A DNA stretch of 64,000 nucleotides from Phallusia mammillata (lineage: Eukaryota; Chordata; Ascidiacea; Phlebobranchia; Ascidiidae). Location: assembly GCA_003260075.1 (NCBI GenBank), contig QLIY01000350.1, positions 86,948-150,947 of the forward strand, read 5' to 3'. Positions 26,186 to 39,043 of the stretch are shown here, in pieces. Every line of letters starts with the position of its first letter. The first letter of the stretch is position 1. Both the position numbers and the translations under genes were made by a program. The notes under the pieces were generated by a model, which was not told the DNA's origin, did no database searches, and saw nothing but the letters and a program-made list of their open reading frames with translations.

Positions 26186-26644
26186 TCCAATGCAAGTGAG
26201 AATAACGCTACAACGGCTAATTGCGAACTGACCTCGAACAAAAATCGTCCACAAACGCATGAACAGACGATTCGAGTTGCGGATATTAAAAAAACTGAAG
26301 CTTTCAATAAAATTAGAATCAGTCTGTGTTTTTGGTAGGCATTTCGACAGACTAAGGAGGATTTTTTTGGCAGGCAAAGCGTAATATCGATTTTGCCACC
26401 ACAATAGCATCCTTAGGTCTAAACAAATACATAGGTTAACAGGATATACACGAATGTAAAATAAAAGAAATAAAAGGCGTTCTTTTAACGTATTTATGAC
26501 GTTCGACTATGTGTATGTCAGATGTATGCAAAGACCAAGAGTATGGTAAAATGGAGGCTATCCAGAGCACTTTGTAACGATTTATTTAACCACGAGTGTT
26601 TTCAGGTCCGATGTGTTTTAATGCACGAATATTGGCAAGCGCTA

Positions 26645-27012
26645 AAGGCCTTTTTCATTGTGTGGCATACCATATTTCCGCAGTGATTCTGAACGTGGCA
26701 AGCAAACAGATTGGCCCATCCTTGCGCATTTTAATTCGCTATGGAATGTTTAGTGAAGGAGGGTTTGACTTTTGAAAGTTATACAGACTGGAAAATTGAC
26801 GGTCTTTTGTGGTCGAGCACACTACCCCCCCCCCCAGGCCTTTTTCATTGTGTGGCATACCATATTTCCGCAGTGATTCTGAATGTGGCAAGCAAACAGA
26901 TTGGCCTCCTTGCGCATTTTAATTCGTTATGGAATGTTTGGTGATGGAGGGTTTGACTTTTGAAAGTTCTACAGACTGGAAAATTGACGGTCTTTTGTGG
27001 TCGAGCACACTA
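26645..27012. repeat. ~180-bp direct duplication around C11
   Basis: The stretch beginning AGGCCTTTTTCATTGTG at 26646 is repeated from 26836 after the C run 26825-26835. The two copies differ at a few positions and by a short indel, as expected for haplotypes. Confidence 0.8.
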
Positions 27013-28752
27013 ACGGGAAATTTGGAAAAGTGGACTGATCAAACACTAAGCTGCTAGAGTGCCAGTATGTAGAGAACACTATAGCTTATATGTTACCTTG
27101 GACTGATAATGGCATTAGAGGTTGCTTAACGTCTGCTACATTGTATTTGTAGCGATTTATTCTTGTCAGTGCATTCTTGTTTTTTTACCGCCAATTATCT
27201 TGTGGCACCTTAGTCATTTTTGTGTTGTGACATCACTGCTGCTTTTCTTTGAGGGTGATTGCTTAATAACTGTTAATTAGGTTGCAGTTTGCTCTAACGT
27301 TTCACATGCATTAAAGTAGGGCGTAGCAAGTTTAAATAAGTTTCTCAAGGCACTGTGGAGTTGAAACCTTGAGTTGTTGGTCGTTCCGGGTTCGTGCTTT
27401 TTGCGGGCCTGGCTGCTATTTAGACCCTTGTAACATAAGAATCGCGTTTACATGGTAAACATGTGTGCGGTATAGTATTGGCTTTTTGTTACGGGGCGGT
27501 ATTGCTAGGTTCTGAACCTACCGAACTATAGGAAAATAGTCTTTGATGCAAGAATAGGTTGATTGAGGTTCACTAAAGGTAATGTCAAAACTTATGTAGA
27601 CAAAAAACGCTTGACCAAATTTCGGTATGTCTCGAAACAATTCCGTAACATTTTCATTGTAATAATTATATGCAAGCCCAGTGGAGGTCTTGTTTTTGAT
27701 GAAGCTATTCATGTTAGTCACATAACTTAGCTAGAACCGGGATATTACCTTTATCTCGGACCAGAATGTTTATTATAGATTGGGCCACGATAAAAATTAA
27801 GTTATATAGTGTATTTAGCCAGTTCGCAGTGGCTTATGCCCCAGGCGAGAGAAAAAGGTAGCTTCATCCTTCAGAACTGCACTGGTACACTTGCTTTACC
27901 AACTAGTTAAATAAAGTCAAATTATTACAAGGGTCAAGCGCTATACTTATACTTAGTTTATTCCAACATTTAGTGATTCTAATGGGCTGCAGTATTGTGA
28001 CAAGCAAGAACTTTTGAATCCATAAGCGTACTGTGCGACAAAGGGCCATCAGCTAAGGAAGTGTATATATCAGTGAAAATACGGCCTGCTGTGTAGAGGT
28101 ATAACGGCAACAGCAATCTGTACAGGATTCTTTTGCTGTCAAATCGGTTTCCGGACCCAGCTTGATTCACCAGCAACTGTTTATGGTTAAGGTGGTGTAA
28201 TATAATCATTTTGCTTGACGTATGTGATTATAGGCTGAATGCTTTGTTGATATGGTGGACCAGCAACATAAATGTTAATAAAAAGCAAGTAATTCATGTC
28301 AAAATTGTCCGGCTTAGTAAAAATGTTTGTTGAACAATAAACACTACGTTTTAACGTCCTGTTTATCATTTACATATGCTATGTCATGCATTGTTCGCAT
28401 GGGGTACAGCATTGAAAGTGTCAGAGGGAATTCCTTTTGATGGGAAGGAAGTCCTACTCATGTCACGAATGTGTCTTAGCGATAAAATACATGCGTAGCG
28501 GGTTGACAAAGGCATTAAAGGGCAATTAACCACCAACAAGCAACGCGACGAGCAGCAAATGGGAGTATTGAAAAGGCAGGAGCATCTGATGCAAAAAACA
28601 AACTGTAACAATAGACCAATTTAGGAATTGGGCCATTACATAAATACATTACTTATTGCATCCCAGCCTATAACTTAAGCCTTCGTGAAAGCCTAATGTT
28701 GTCTACAGGAATTGTTTAGGTAAACTGAATAAATAACAGCCAACTTTGTAGG

Positions 28753-31469
28753 ATGGACAAAACAAACAAGCATCATTCGGACAAGCCTGGAAGATCCATG
28801 GGCAGGGTAAGTAAATTTTTGCAAATTACAGCCATATTTGTGAATTACTTGCAAAAGTTTTGTGAATTTTTTATTTGCATTTAAAAATTCTTATGTATAA
28901 CTTATATGGTACTTTATAAAATGATAAAACATTGTTGTAACAAAAACAGAAATTCTTTGAGCTTGGAAGCTTCGTGCCTACCTGTAGCATCTACTTCCTG
29001 TTTACTACCATCCTCTCATCCGAGAATCTTACACTTCCGCTTTGGGGAGAAATGATAGCAAAGGTGTGATATGGAACTACTTTAAGTACAATTTGACCAA
29101 AAGCCTCAGTAACGGTTATGTTTACGAACTTACATTTTACAAATGTCCTTGCAATGTTTCTTATCAGAAAATATTCCCGATAGATCATAACTAGACTTTT
29201 ACACGTTTTTCCAACCTTTAATTAGATTTGATTTTTATAACAAAGCAATCATTTGTTTAAAAAGTATTTTCAATTTAAGGGGTGCTGTAAAAAAAATGGA
29301 TTCTCAAAGGCACTAAGTTATGTACATTACTGACTTTTCAGATCCTTCCAATTTTTACACTCATCAATTTTGTGATGAGTCAGCACGACAACGACTTCAA
29401 ATTGCTCTGGCGTTGTTCCTTCTCTCGGTACGTCTTCCTTGGCCTCTGCTTCTCGCTTTTAGGTGACGCGCTTCTCGTTTATCAAAGCCTGTCGGACTAT
29501 TATTTCATGGCAGGTAAGCTTTATGATCAACAAACAACTTTACTGCATTGTAACCTACAGCACTAAGGCTTTTAAATTTAGTACGGTACAAATATTAGTT
29601 ATGAACTGTGAAGTGCTTGTGTTTTTGTGTTTGTAAAGCTATAAGAATACTGAACAAAAATTTCGTCCCCAGGTTGCATATTTGACAAATTATCGTTCTA
29701 TCGGTTTGGTGCCAGACAAAATACTTGAGGTTTTTGTAACGCCCTGAGCTTTTTGGCTCTTGTCTGATCTATAGCAACATACACTCTACAAAAAGATCTT
29801 CTCTGTAAAAATTTCTGTTAGCAGTTATGTGTCTATGCGTATATAATGTCTCCAATCGGCATGGGTAACCAAATCATTTTCCACAAGAAACGATAACCAA
29901 AAATACTGCCGGTCCTGCATGCTGCCGTAAAGACTGGTTGTTTTTGCGCATTGCGTCTTGATTCACTTAATGAGCTGGGAATTTTCTATGGAAATTACCT
30001 AAACCGCTCTACAGCAATGTTAAACCGTAACAATTTGTCCACTGTTTGTCATTATTACTTTTAGGCGCAAAATTTTACTAAAAACGGAAAAGAAATGCAA
30101 ATGTTGATGGTAGGGACCATTTACACTTTATGCAAACAAGTTTTCGGTCACATTGCACGTTTTGTGCTGGTGCAACTATTTTATGCAAATTTCAAGAATA
30201 CTTACCTTCCTGTTTCAGGACTTATTTCATTTGCAATTGGTCACGTGATGTATATCTTCGCGTTTTCATGGACACCTCTCAGTCCGATGTTGCTCATCAA
30301 ATTTGGACTCGTTGCTATGTTGCTTTATGGGTAAGATGCTTGCACCGGCATGTTTTAACAAGTTATGTTTTAGTAGCGAAGTTGTTTAAGCAGCATTTTG
30401 CATGGTATGTTAGATAAACGGTACACTATAACCGTCAATACAATTATCATCAGCAAGCAAACTTACATAATGTTTTCAAACTAAACATATTTTCACATAA
30501 GTTTCCGATATTAACTCACTAATCCATTGAATACACTGTTGCTGCCAGGCATAACGTATTAACAGAATTTTTAGCTCTTCCGGCAGTTTTTTATTGTAAT
30601 ATGCCAACGTTTCGATGTCCCATACGAAACACCTTCATCAGGGTAATGACATACAATGCAAACACAAGTTATTATAAAGCGAAAAGGGCGGCGAAACACA
30701 CATAAAAAAGGCGATAGAAATAACGCAGTGCGCACCAATGGTCGTGTGATAACACCTGGCTCAATGGTGCAAAAGTGACCGATAAGTTATCGGCATTAGA
30801 ACGTCCGTTTTAATCACTAATCCATTATTGGTATACTTTGAAAGTTACCTGTGGGAGGGCGAAAATGCTCTGAGTTCCCAGTCAGTCGCGTTGAAGATCG
30901 GCGTGGCACTCTACTCCTTCATCAACGCTGCAATGAACTGGAGAAGTTGGGCAAGACTCTCGTACCAGGATTTTATTGACGGTAAGATGAGTCGGGCTAA
31001 ATATCAAAAGTTTAGTTTATTGTTATTTTTGTCGCAAGAAACGCCTACATCTGTTTTTGATGTTGTTAAATTATTTCGGCTTTGTAAGTGTCTAAAAACA
31101 CGCAAAAATGTTATTTAAAGTAAGTTAATCCCTTGGGTGTATTTTTTACTCTATAAAACAACAACCACGGTCTACCAAACACAAGCAGAAACATAACTAT
31201 TAAAACACACACGACAGACGTAAAACAGATCAACTGATCACAAATATTTTAAATACAACGTATTTTTAGGTCGCTGGTACGAATTTATGGGCTGCGTCGG
31301 AGCAATTAACTTCCTCGTATCCGACGCAATACTGGCAATCAACAAGTTCAAGTTTCCGGTGCCACATGAAACACTTTTGATCATGGGAACCTACTATATC
31401 GCACAACTTGGAATCGCACTTTCTGTCGTGGACGGGCCAGATATTTACAGACCGGTCAAAAACGATTGA
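28753..31469 (+). CDS. TMEM86: TMEM86/YhhN-family lysoplasmalogenase, copy 1
   Basis: Exons 28753-28806, 28950-29063, 29342-29513, 30219-30330, 30800 (or 30830)-30981 and 31270-31469 give up to 277 aa. The family hydrolyses the vinyl-ether bond of lysoplasmalogens (EC 3.3.2.2) in an eight-helix membrane fold. Family marks are LLGDALLVYQ at the end of helix 3, GHVMYIFAF, and the terminal block GRWYEFMG...SDAILAINKF...MGTYYIAQLGIALSVVDG, with the two conserved aspartates kept. Introns 3 to 5 have the same phases as in copies 2-4. Exon 5 is unusual: its expected start at 30830 (152 nt, as in copy 2) is not preceded by AG. The nearest usable AG, at 30798-30799, lies inside an inserted element and adds ten in-frame codons. 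This is probably the most divergent of the four copies. Confidence 0.85.
30516..30826. mobile_element. 285-bp retroelement-like insertion, 13-bp TSD, next to TMEM86 exon 5
   Basis: The insert 30529-30813 is bounded by TCACTAATCCATT at 30516-30528 and 30814-30826. There are no terminal inverted repeats, so it is not a cut-and-paste element. On the minus strand it contains CTGATGA (30635-30641) followed 21 nt later by GAAAC (30609-30613), the two core strings of a hammerhead ribozyme. Penelope-like elements carry such motifs in their terminal repeats, so a short Penelope-like or retrozyme fragment is a reasonable but unproven identity. Confidence 0.5.
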
Positions 31470-34400
31470 CAAGTTTCATATTGTGTACTTCCCTAAATTC
31501 TTTTGACGGTTGCTGGTTACAATTAACAGGATTTCTGCCTTAAACTGCACAATTTATTGCCTTTAATGAACCCACATTGGAGCAACGAAAGTTTAAAACC
31601 AAAAAACTTTGTTAAACGTTGTTTCAGTTTTGTATTGAATTTATTTCCTGCTTATTGTTTTATTAAGGTATTTTTTCCGCCTTGTTGCCCGAACTGAGGT
31701 CTTGTCTCCAGTTTAGTTTTGCCAGGTCGAATTCTTAAAAAGCGCAACTAAATCAAAAACAAGCCCAAAACTAGCCCATCTTTGCTGCAAATTCGCGTTG
31801 ACGCATGCAAAATTAACCCGCAACTCGGTGTCAAAAGAAGCCTTGTTGGGCAACGAAACCGCCATCCTGGTATCACTGCCTGACCAACCCCTTGTTAGCT
31901 ATCTGGTGTCACCAAGCGGTAAAAAGTTCAATGTTGATTTATCGCTAGTATTAGCATTAGCTTTTAGATTCGATTGCTTATCGGTTGTACTCGATTTACT
32001 CCAAACAGGTATTGTTGAAATTTACCATTATACGACGACAAAAGATGTTTCAAAGTCAAAATACGCCAATCCACTAATGTGAGTCCCTGTCACATAACGC
32101 TCCCCCCCCCCATTTACTCCAAACAGGTATTGTTGAAATTTACCATTATACGACGACAAGATGTTTTAAAGTCCATACGCCAACCCACTAATGTGAGTCC
32201 CTGTCACATAACGCATGTGGTAACGGTCTAGCTGCAGCTCGTCTACCATGTACCCACCAATTGTGCCCTCAACTTTGTCGTACTTTTTAACGTCAGCTAT
32301 TTCCGGCTTGGTGAATATTTTAGCGCAATTCTGCTGCTACGATTTTTCCCGGCAAAATAAACTCAACTTAACTCAACTCTGTAATTCTATATTGATTCTA
32401 TGCACTTAGAAAAAGCCTAGAAAAAAGTGTTTTTTAAAACTTACGCCTAACATTGACGTGCACAAAAAAGAATCACAAAACGTTTCATTGCACTACTGTA
32501 GTTTAAACTTTAAACCAAGGCGGTTTAAGCTTTCTTTCCTTAAAAAACTGATTATTTAGTCTTTCAGCCAGAGCAAAAAACGTATGTAACTTTTAATATG
32601 TGTCATTTACCAAAGATACTATTAGTTTTTATGGAGAGGTATTTATAGAGAGGTGCAGTAAACACGAAAAATTCCGGAAACCCAACAAAGCATTTCTCAT
32701 TTCACTTTCGAAAACATGTTTTTCGGGACCATACTACCAGTGGTATTAGAGTCTAACCAAGCTTGAAGTAAAGACTTAACGTGGGCCGCGTCATAATAAT
32801 GGCATTATCCAACGTTCTTCAGCCAGTGCGAACGTATACATTAATAGCTACGTGACTGGTCACTACTTATGCGTGCGGTTCCGCTGGAGCGAAGACAAAC
32901 GTTTAAAAATCCAGCCCACAGACAAACTGTCGTATAATTAGTAATATGCCGAGCAAATTTGGATCATTGATTAGTACAGTTTTGAATGCAAGTGCTTTGC
33001 ACTGTGTTAACAGACATTTATAAGACTCGAATAAATAAATTAGTAAAAAAAAACTTAAACTTGCCTCAAATAGACCTTAGTTATGGCAAAGAATTCGTGG
33101 TTATATTACTTCTTGGAGGAACAGATTGAAAAGATAGTGGCGATTTAAAAGCGAATGGACCCACCTACCTTTCTGACTTTTTTCTGACCGCTGTTCAGGG
33201 TAAATAGAAGGTAGAAAACGGTTAATTAAACTTGCATGAGGCTTGACGTGCGCCGAAAATTGGATGAACAGCCAAACTAAAACTTTTAGTGGCATCGTTC
33301 ATAAACAATATGTGTTTTTGTGAGGCGTTAACACAGCCATGTGTCGTTTTATACAGTGTAGTTGCATATCCTAACCTTTACAAAATGTTGTTGTTGATTA
33401 TATAGGACACTGTTCAAAACACGCTTGAGCAGAAACGGATATTTGGGATGACGTATTGTCACGAAGGGAGTATGTAAACCTTGTTATTTGAAACTTTAGG
33501 CGGCATTTAACGAACCTGGCAACATTTTAGTTCAGCAGTTCACGAAAAAAAGCGAGCACTTCCGGCAGCCATTATTTTAGAAATTATTTCAGCAAGGGAC
33601 AGGACGGGGCTCAGTTAGTCTGATCCAAATTAGTGGAAATCCCATCTGTTATGGTGCAAGCTAAAGTGGTACAAAAGTAACTTTAGTTAGGCATAGTTCA
33701 CGCTAACGTGATAGGGTACATAAATACCACAATAAATTTAAAGCCTATGTAAGGAGTTTGCACTATTTAGAGTGAATGACAATGTTAGTTATGACGTTAA
33801 ATACGCGTTGGTTCTTGCCAAATTGCTCATAAGATTTGCAATCGAAGTCCAGATAGTGATGTGATATAGAACTAAAGGGAAAATCCTCATGTTGGCACGA
33901 TTAAATAGCGACGGAACAGACAACAAGCCGGTTTACACAATGCCTGCAGGCTACAGTAGTCGACTTAAACCAATGGTAGGCCCATGCCGTTACAAAAAAA
34001 AACAGCATTACAGTTAGCAAGGTTCAGAATGGGTATGGCTTGGTTTTTATGTGAACAAAATTGGTGTGTTTTCAATTTTAAGCGCACATTATTGGCCTAT
34101 CTTGGATGCTAAATGATCTCGTTTCAACAATGCAACTATGTGTCACTTCCGTTGACGTAAGCATCATGCAGCGTGGGGTGTTTAGTTACTATGTTGTTTG
34201 TAGGATTGTTAGAGATTACCTATTGCTATCAACACGTTTCAACTGGGTGGTATTAGGTATTTGTAGGCTAAATCTACGATGGCCTTCATATTTAGATTGA
34301 GGCATATATATAGAGACTATGGTTTGTGCGAAGTGCAGACGAATTGCAAAAATAAACAATGAAGAAGTTTTCAATGTTACGTTAATTAAACTTTATCAGA

Positions 34401-34641
34401 TTATACAGCATTGCAGATAGTTCACAAATACTCGTAGCAAAAAGCTTTTTAACAACTGACTCGTATTGTGTAACCCGAAGTGAAAATGTTGCGTTACAAT
34501 TCGTAGAAATCTAGAGGAATAATAACAAAGTCATTTAAAGCATTGCAACAACAATCACCCCCGACCAGGAATATTTTATTTCTAAAGAGTAGCACTGAAG
34601 AGGCAAAGCTTACTGGTTTAGGGGTTATCTGAATTTACAAA
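31470..34641. other. Intergenic region between TMEM86 copies 1 and 2
   Basis: No supported exon. One duplicated stretch with a C10 spacer lies at about 31990-32215. The 94-codon frame at 31798-32082 runs into that duplication and shows no recognisable domain. Confidence 0.5.
31992..32215. repeat. Direct duplication around C10
   Basis: ATTTACTCCAAACAGG to CACATAACGC occurs at about 31994 and again from 32112, separated by ten C at 32102-32111. Confidence 0.8.
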
Positions 34642-37600
34642 ATGGGGACTGTCATTCCTATGGAAAACATCATTGAAAACAAAAACGCGACTGGCGGTTT
34701 ACAGGGAGGGCCATCAGGGTCAAGTGATGACATCATCAATGACGTGGTACCTGACGGACAACCGCTTAACGTGGTAATTATTACTGTTGAACTAATTTTG
34801 TTGCAAAATTATTGCACGGAGTTGCTAAGAAATAAATAGATTTAGTCTGAACGCAGGTTTAAAATGCAACTTTTGACATATTAATTTGATCATAAAACCT
34901 GGATGCGCCTTTTAAGTGTATTGCTGCAGGATAAAGTTTAAAATTTTAACTCATGTCTTTAACCGTTTTCTTTTGTCGCAGTCGCCGCTTCACAAGGCAT
35001 GGCAGCTAATCGGATTTTTTCGTCGTATTTTTATTTACTTGTCGCTAAATGCTCTCGCCGAATTAGGACTTCTCAACCTCCCAGACTGGGCAAGAGTTAT
35101 TTTTAAGGTAAAAACTTAAACCATTTTAAAACAATCCGTAAGGTTAGTGTAAAACTGTTTTTTATTGCAAACTGTATGTGCGACGGCAATTTAGCCAATA
35201 CTATTTGGGGCAAAGAATAACACATAGACTTGCCGTTTTAAAAAAGACTAAATTTGCAATGCTCTATAAGGTTCTACAAAATGTAATCAGTAATCACAAA
35301 TTTGGGCAAAAAGTTCTAACCATATATGGTCTAATGTTTGTCTGAGCCTGTTTGTACACTGCAATTATAATCTTGTCATCGTTTGTAAAAGGATTTTAGT
35401 AACGTTTTGTAAAGTTATTTAGATATTTGTAATATGAACAGTTTAATTTGTGTTTCTCTTTTACAGTGTCTGCCCATAATAAGTTTAATCGTTTTCGTTT
35501 TCCGCCAATTCAACTCGTTTCGACGTTTATGGATCAACAAATACGGACTACTTGTGTTTATATCACTCATATTCTCATTAACTGCCGACGCATGTCTTGT
35601 TTTCAAGCAGATCGAGGCGGTGTTTCTGATAGGTAAGCACGGTTGTTAATACTTGCAACCCACAATGCTTTTGTTGCAAAAACTGTTAAAATAGACGACA
35701 ACATAGCGTTTATTATTTAAATGCATTGCACCAAGGTATTAAATTACATAGGTAATATATGATTTTTTTGTAATTATACATGAGTTTTTATGGCCTAGAC
35801 TCAGGCATGAGCTTTAAGGTAGCAACCGTACACAATTTGATGAGTAAGGACAGTTATCTTTCTCATAACTTGCAGACTGCAGCTGCCTGAGGTTGGAATA
35901 TTAAGTGCTACTATAATTTTGGATTGACTATCATATTTTTGTTACAAATTGCTGTGAGCATAACTGTTTATGTTTGCCACGAAAACGTGCTTGACTGCAT
36001 AAAACGTGATAGATTAGAGAATGCCCTAATTTGTTAGGCAGTAAACTGCCATCGGAAACTCACACTCGGTAAACGTGCTATATCCCAATGGCTAAACATC
36101 ATAACTGTTCATAAGGTACCACAAGACAAAGGTACCACATCAACCCAAAAGGCGAATGGAATAGAGTCTATATTCAATAGACCTTGTGTAATATACCCTG
36201 GTCCTATTTTAGATTGTACCTAATAGTTTTGATACCAATTCGACTTGAGAATTTTGTTGTTTGTTTGTACAAAATTGGTCTATTGTTGCACACACACACA
36301 CTAAAAAAAACATTAATCAACATGTATAGACGGAAATTCGGGCATCGCAAAACGTGATATTAATTCATTAAACATCCTCTTATCAGGCTGTACATGACAT
36401 AGCTCATCACTCAATATAAAACTTTGGATCATATTCAGTTAATCATGCTTACTTACCAACGTGGCGTGGAGACAGGTGATGAAATGACCACCATGTAATT
36501 TTGTTTTGCAGGAATTGTATGTTTCATCATATCCCACGCCTTGTACATGTTCGCATTTGGTTGGACTCCTTTCAAATCTCGTCTACTTGTCAGAAGTTTC
36601 ATTGCTGCTGGACTTGTTTACTAGTAAGAAAACAATTCATGTGGCCCTTTGTTACAGAAGCGACTTAAACCGTTTGTCACGTAACTGGTTTTGTGCAGTC
36701 AGCCGTAGCGACAAAACTTGATGGCCGTTTTAAGTTATGACTTATTTAAAGCAGGGAGTCGAACCGCTTGTCATATGGGTTCAGGTTCGGTTCGGGTTCA
36801 TTTGTTTTTGTTTTTAAGGGTTCGGGTTCGGTTCAGGTTTTAAAAAATGTATATTTTCGGGTTCGGGTTTTGTTCCGGTTTGGGCAAATTATCGGGTCCG
36901 AACCGGTTTGCGGTTTTTAAACCGGTTCAAATTTTTATTCATTTTAATTTAATTCTTCCCATCTACCTGTCCTTATCAAACTCCCAAAATATTTTGCAGG
37001 TACACTGTTATTTTTGACACGCCCTATAAGTGTTATCTCGCGTATTCTTCAGTGCGTTGTTTTCAATAAAAATCACAACATTTAAAATAGACTGCATTTT
37101 TTACTGGTTCGGTTCCGGTTCGGGTCCAACGCCAAACAAAATATGGGGTTCAACTCCGGTTCGGGTTTTCAGAAAAGCGTAGTTAGCGGTTCGGGTTCGG
37201 TTCGGGTTTAATGAAATTAACCGCTCAAACCGGTTCGCGGGTTCGGGTTCAGTTCCGGTTCGACTCCCTGATTTAAAGAGATTGAAATTAAATGCTTAGA
37301 TTTGTAGCGCAGTTTAATCTGAAACAAAAAAAGTTTATATTGCAACAATTAACATATTTAACTCTCTATGAAACAAGTCTTAGAGTGCTTTTAGATGGCT
37401 ACACTTACCAATAGGCTACAGCCAGTGTCTTTTACCAGCTGTACTAATCTTATGTACCGAAAAGCAATGTGCAATGTCGGTAACAAACTTGTTATTTGGC
37501 ACATTGCTTTTACACATTAATTTGTATCTGCAAAACAACGAACAACATTTTCTCGTTTATTGCTGTAAAATCTTGTCATACAGCAACAGAAAAATATTAT

Positions 37601-39043
37601 GACACATTTTTATGTTTACAGTTATGTTTATATACCGAGCCCGAATGGTACAAGAGTGAGTCTTGCCCAGCGGTCCCTGGTGTTAAAGATTGGTGGAGGA
37701 ATTTATGCGGCCGTTGTGTTCTCTATGCAATGGAGAGCCTGGGCCCGAGTCTCTTACCAAGATTTGCAGAATGGTAAGGGATTTTAAATGTGGCAAAATA
37801 GTTTGTTTAAAGTCACGCAGAGGCGATTTGAGCAGGGAAACCGATAGACTTGGCTAACACAAATTTTGACGTACACAAAGTCGCTTCTATCGACATTGGT
37901 ATACAAGACAAGAGCAGGGGGATAACCACCACTCAAAAAATGCCTATTTGCGTTTGTAGAGTACCCTGTTAAAGAGTTTTCGGCATAATTTAGACCAGTG
38001 CTTGTCAACCTTTTTTGAACTGGTACACCCTTTTAACGTTTACTCAAAAATTCGTACACCCCAGTCAAAAATGTATTCATCCTTGTAATACACTGAGTCT
38101 GAGGTTCTAACCAGTATTAGGATGAGCAGGTTTTTTTTTAAGGTTTGGTTTGGGTGACCGCTAAATAGTTTTAAGAGACCGCAAGTGTTTCATTTAAATA
38201 CCCAAAAATAGCCATATTTGCTTTTTAGGAAACCGCTGGAGAAATCAAAACACCTTAAAAAAACACTGAGGATGGTACAATGTAAATCCTTTAACATATA
38301 TTTTATGGCAAATACACTTCAGTCAGTCTGGTCTAAAACGTAAACCTGCCTATTGTGATACCTGGTAATAGGCGTATTGTACTATTGAACCTCGTACATC
38401 CTAATACACCCCATCAAAATGGTACACCCTTTAAAAATTGTGGTACACCCTGGGGTGTACGATACACCCGGTTGAAAAGCACTGATTTAGACTTTTAAAG
38501 AAATGTTTTTTATCCAGAATAGCCAGATTTTTTAAAGCAAATTTCGTATGTTCTTAGCACATTACCAATCGATTATTATTATTGACATGATACATTAAAC
38601 ACAGTTGTAAGTGGGTGAATAATGCCCTTTTAATGAAGTGAGCCTATCGTAGATATATCGCTTGTAAACGTAACAAAACGATTGTTTACATCACCGCCCA
38701 CGTAAGAGCTGTAATTGGAACGAGTGACTTATCCACCGTTTGTTACGTATTCCTGGAATTCCAAATTACGTACTTTCCACGTCAATATATGTGACTCATC
38801 ACTTACCAGTTAAACAAATTTGTTTCTGCAGGTCGATGGTATGAGTTTCTAGGTGCAATAGGAGCATCGCTTTTTGTGCTTTCCGACATTATCCTTGTGG
38901 TGGACCTTTTCAAATTCATTATTTACGGAGGTGACTACGCTATCCTTGTATTTTACTACCTCGGTCAAATGTTGATTGCGCTTTCGGTCTTGGATGGAAA
39001 AGATATTAAGTGGCCGCGAGTGGGCGATACGGAGTCAGGGTGA
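34642..39043 (+). CDS. TMEM86: TMEM86/YhhN-family lysoplasmalogenase, copy 2
   Basis: Exons 34642-34773, 34982-35107, 35467-35632, 36512-36623, 37622-37773 and 38832-39043, all phase-consistent. The protein begins with a 44-residue hydrophilic leader, then SPLHKAWQLIGFF, the helix pair with CLPIISLIVFVF, SLTADACLVFKQ (the aspartate motif of the family), ISHALYMFAFGWTP, YIPSPNGTRVS, and the closing GRWYEFLGAIGA...LSDIILVVDLF...YYLGQMLIALSVLDG. Exon 4 is exactly 112 nt, as in the other three copies. The frame stops directly after the last exon (TGA 39041-39043) unless the donor GTGAGT there is used; see the possible extra exon near 39306. Two hAT elements lie in its introns. The role in lysoplasmalogen breakdown is inferred from family. 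Confidence 0.86.
36752..37270. mobile_element. 519-bp hAT-type element with exact TSD
   Basis: Ends CAGGGAGTCGAACC and GGTTCGACTCCCTG are perfect inverted repeats, flanked by an exact 8-bp duplication ATTTAAAG (36744-36751 and 37271-37278). The interior consists largely of GGGTTCGGTTC-type repeats with no coding frame. It lies in the intron between exons 4 and 5 of TMEM86 copy 2. A truncated relative lies nested at 22437-22729. Confidence 0.92.
37996..38484. mobile_element. 489-bp hAT-type element with exact TSD
   Basis: Ends CAGTGCTTGTCAACC and GGTTGAAAAGCACTG are inverted with two mismatches. The flanking 8-bp duplication ATTTAGAC (37988-37995, 38485-38492) is exact. Interior repeats of GGTACACCC face each other near both ends. 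It lies in the intron before exon 6 of TMEM86 copy 2 and is split by a second element at 38127-38268. Confidence 0.9.
38127..38268. mobile_element. Nested 142-bp hAT-type MITE
   Basis: It begins CAGGTTTTTTTTTAAGG and ends CACCTTAAAAAAACACTG. The flanks AGGATGAG and AGGATGGT agree at the first six of eight bases. A longer, C-interrupted relative with the same GACCGCTAA(A/G)TAGTTTTAAG and GGAAACCGCTGGAGAAAT blocks lies at about 61650-61835. Confidence 0.7.

Larger units (their letters stand above)
24152..28752. other. Intergenic region between EF-hand gene and TMEM86 array
   Basis: I see no exon that can be supported. The stretch is remarkable only for four C-run junctions, at 25360, 25966, 26091 and 26825, three of them directly followed by a copy of the preceding sequence. 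The EF-hand gene and TMEM86 copy 1 are divergently arranged, so promoters of both should be here, but no element is identifiable. Confidence 0.5.

Noticed and set aside
31798-32082. 94-codon open frame
   Set aside because: No recognisable domain. It ends in a duplicated C10 junction and has no supporting splice sites.
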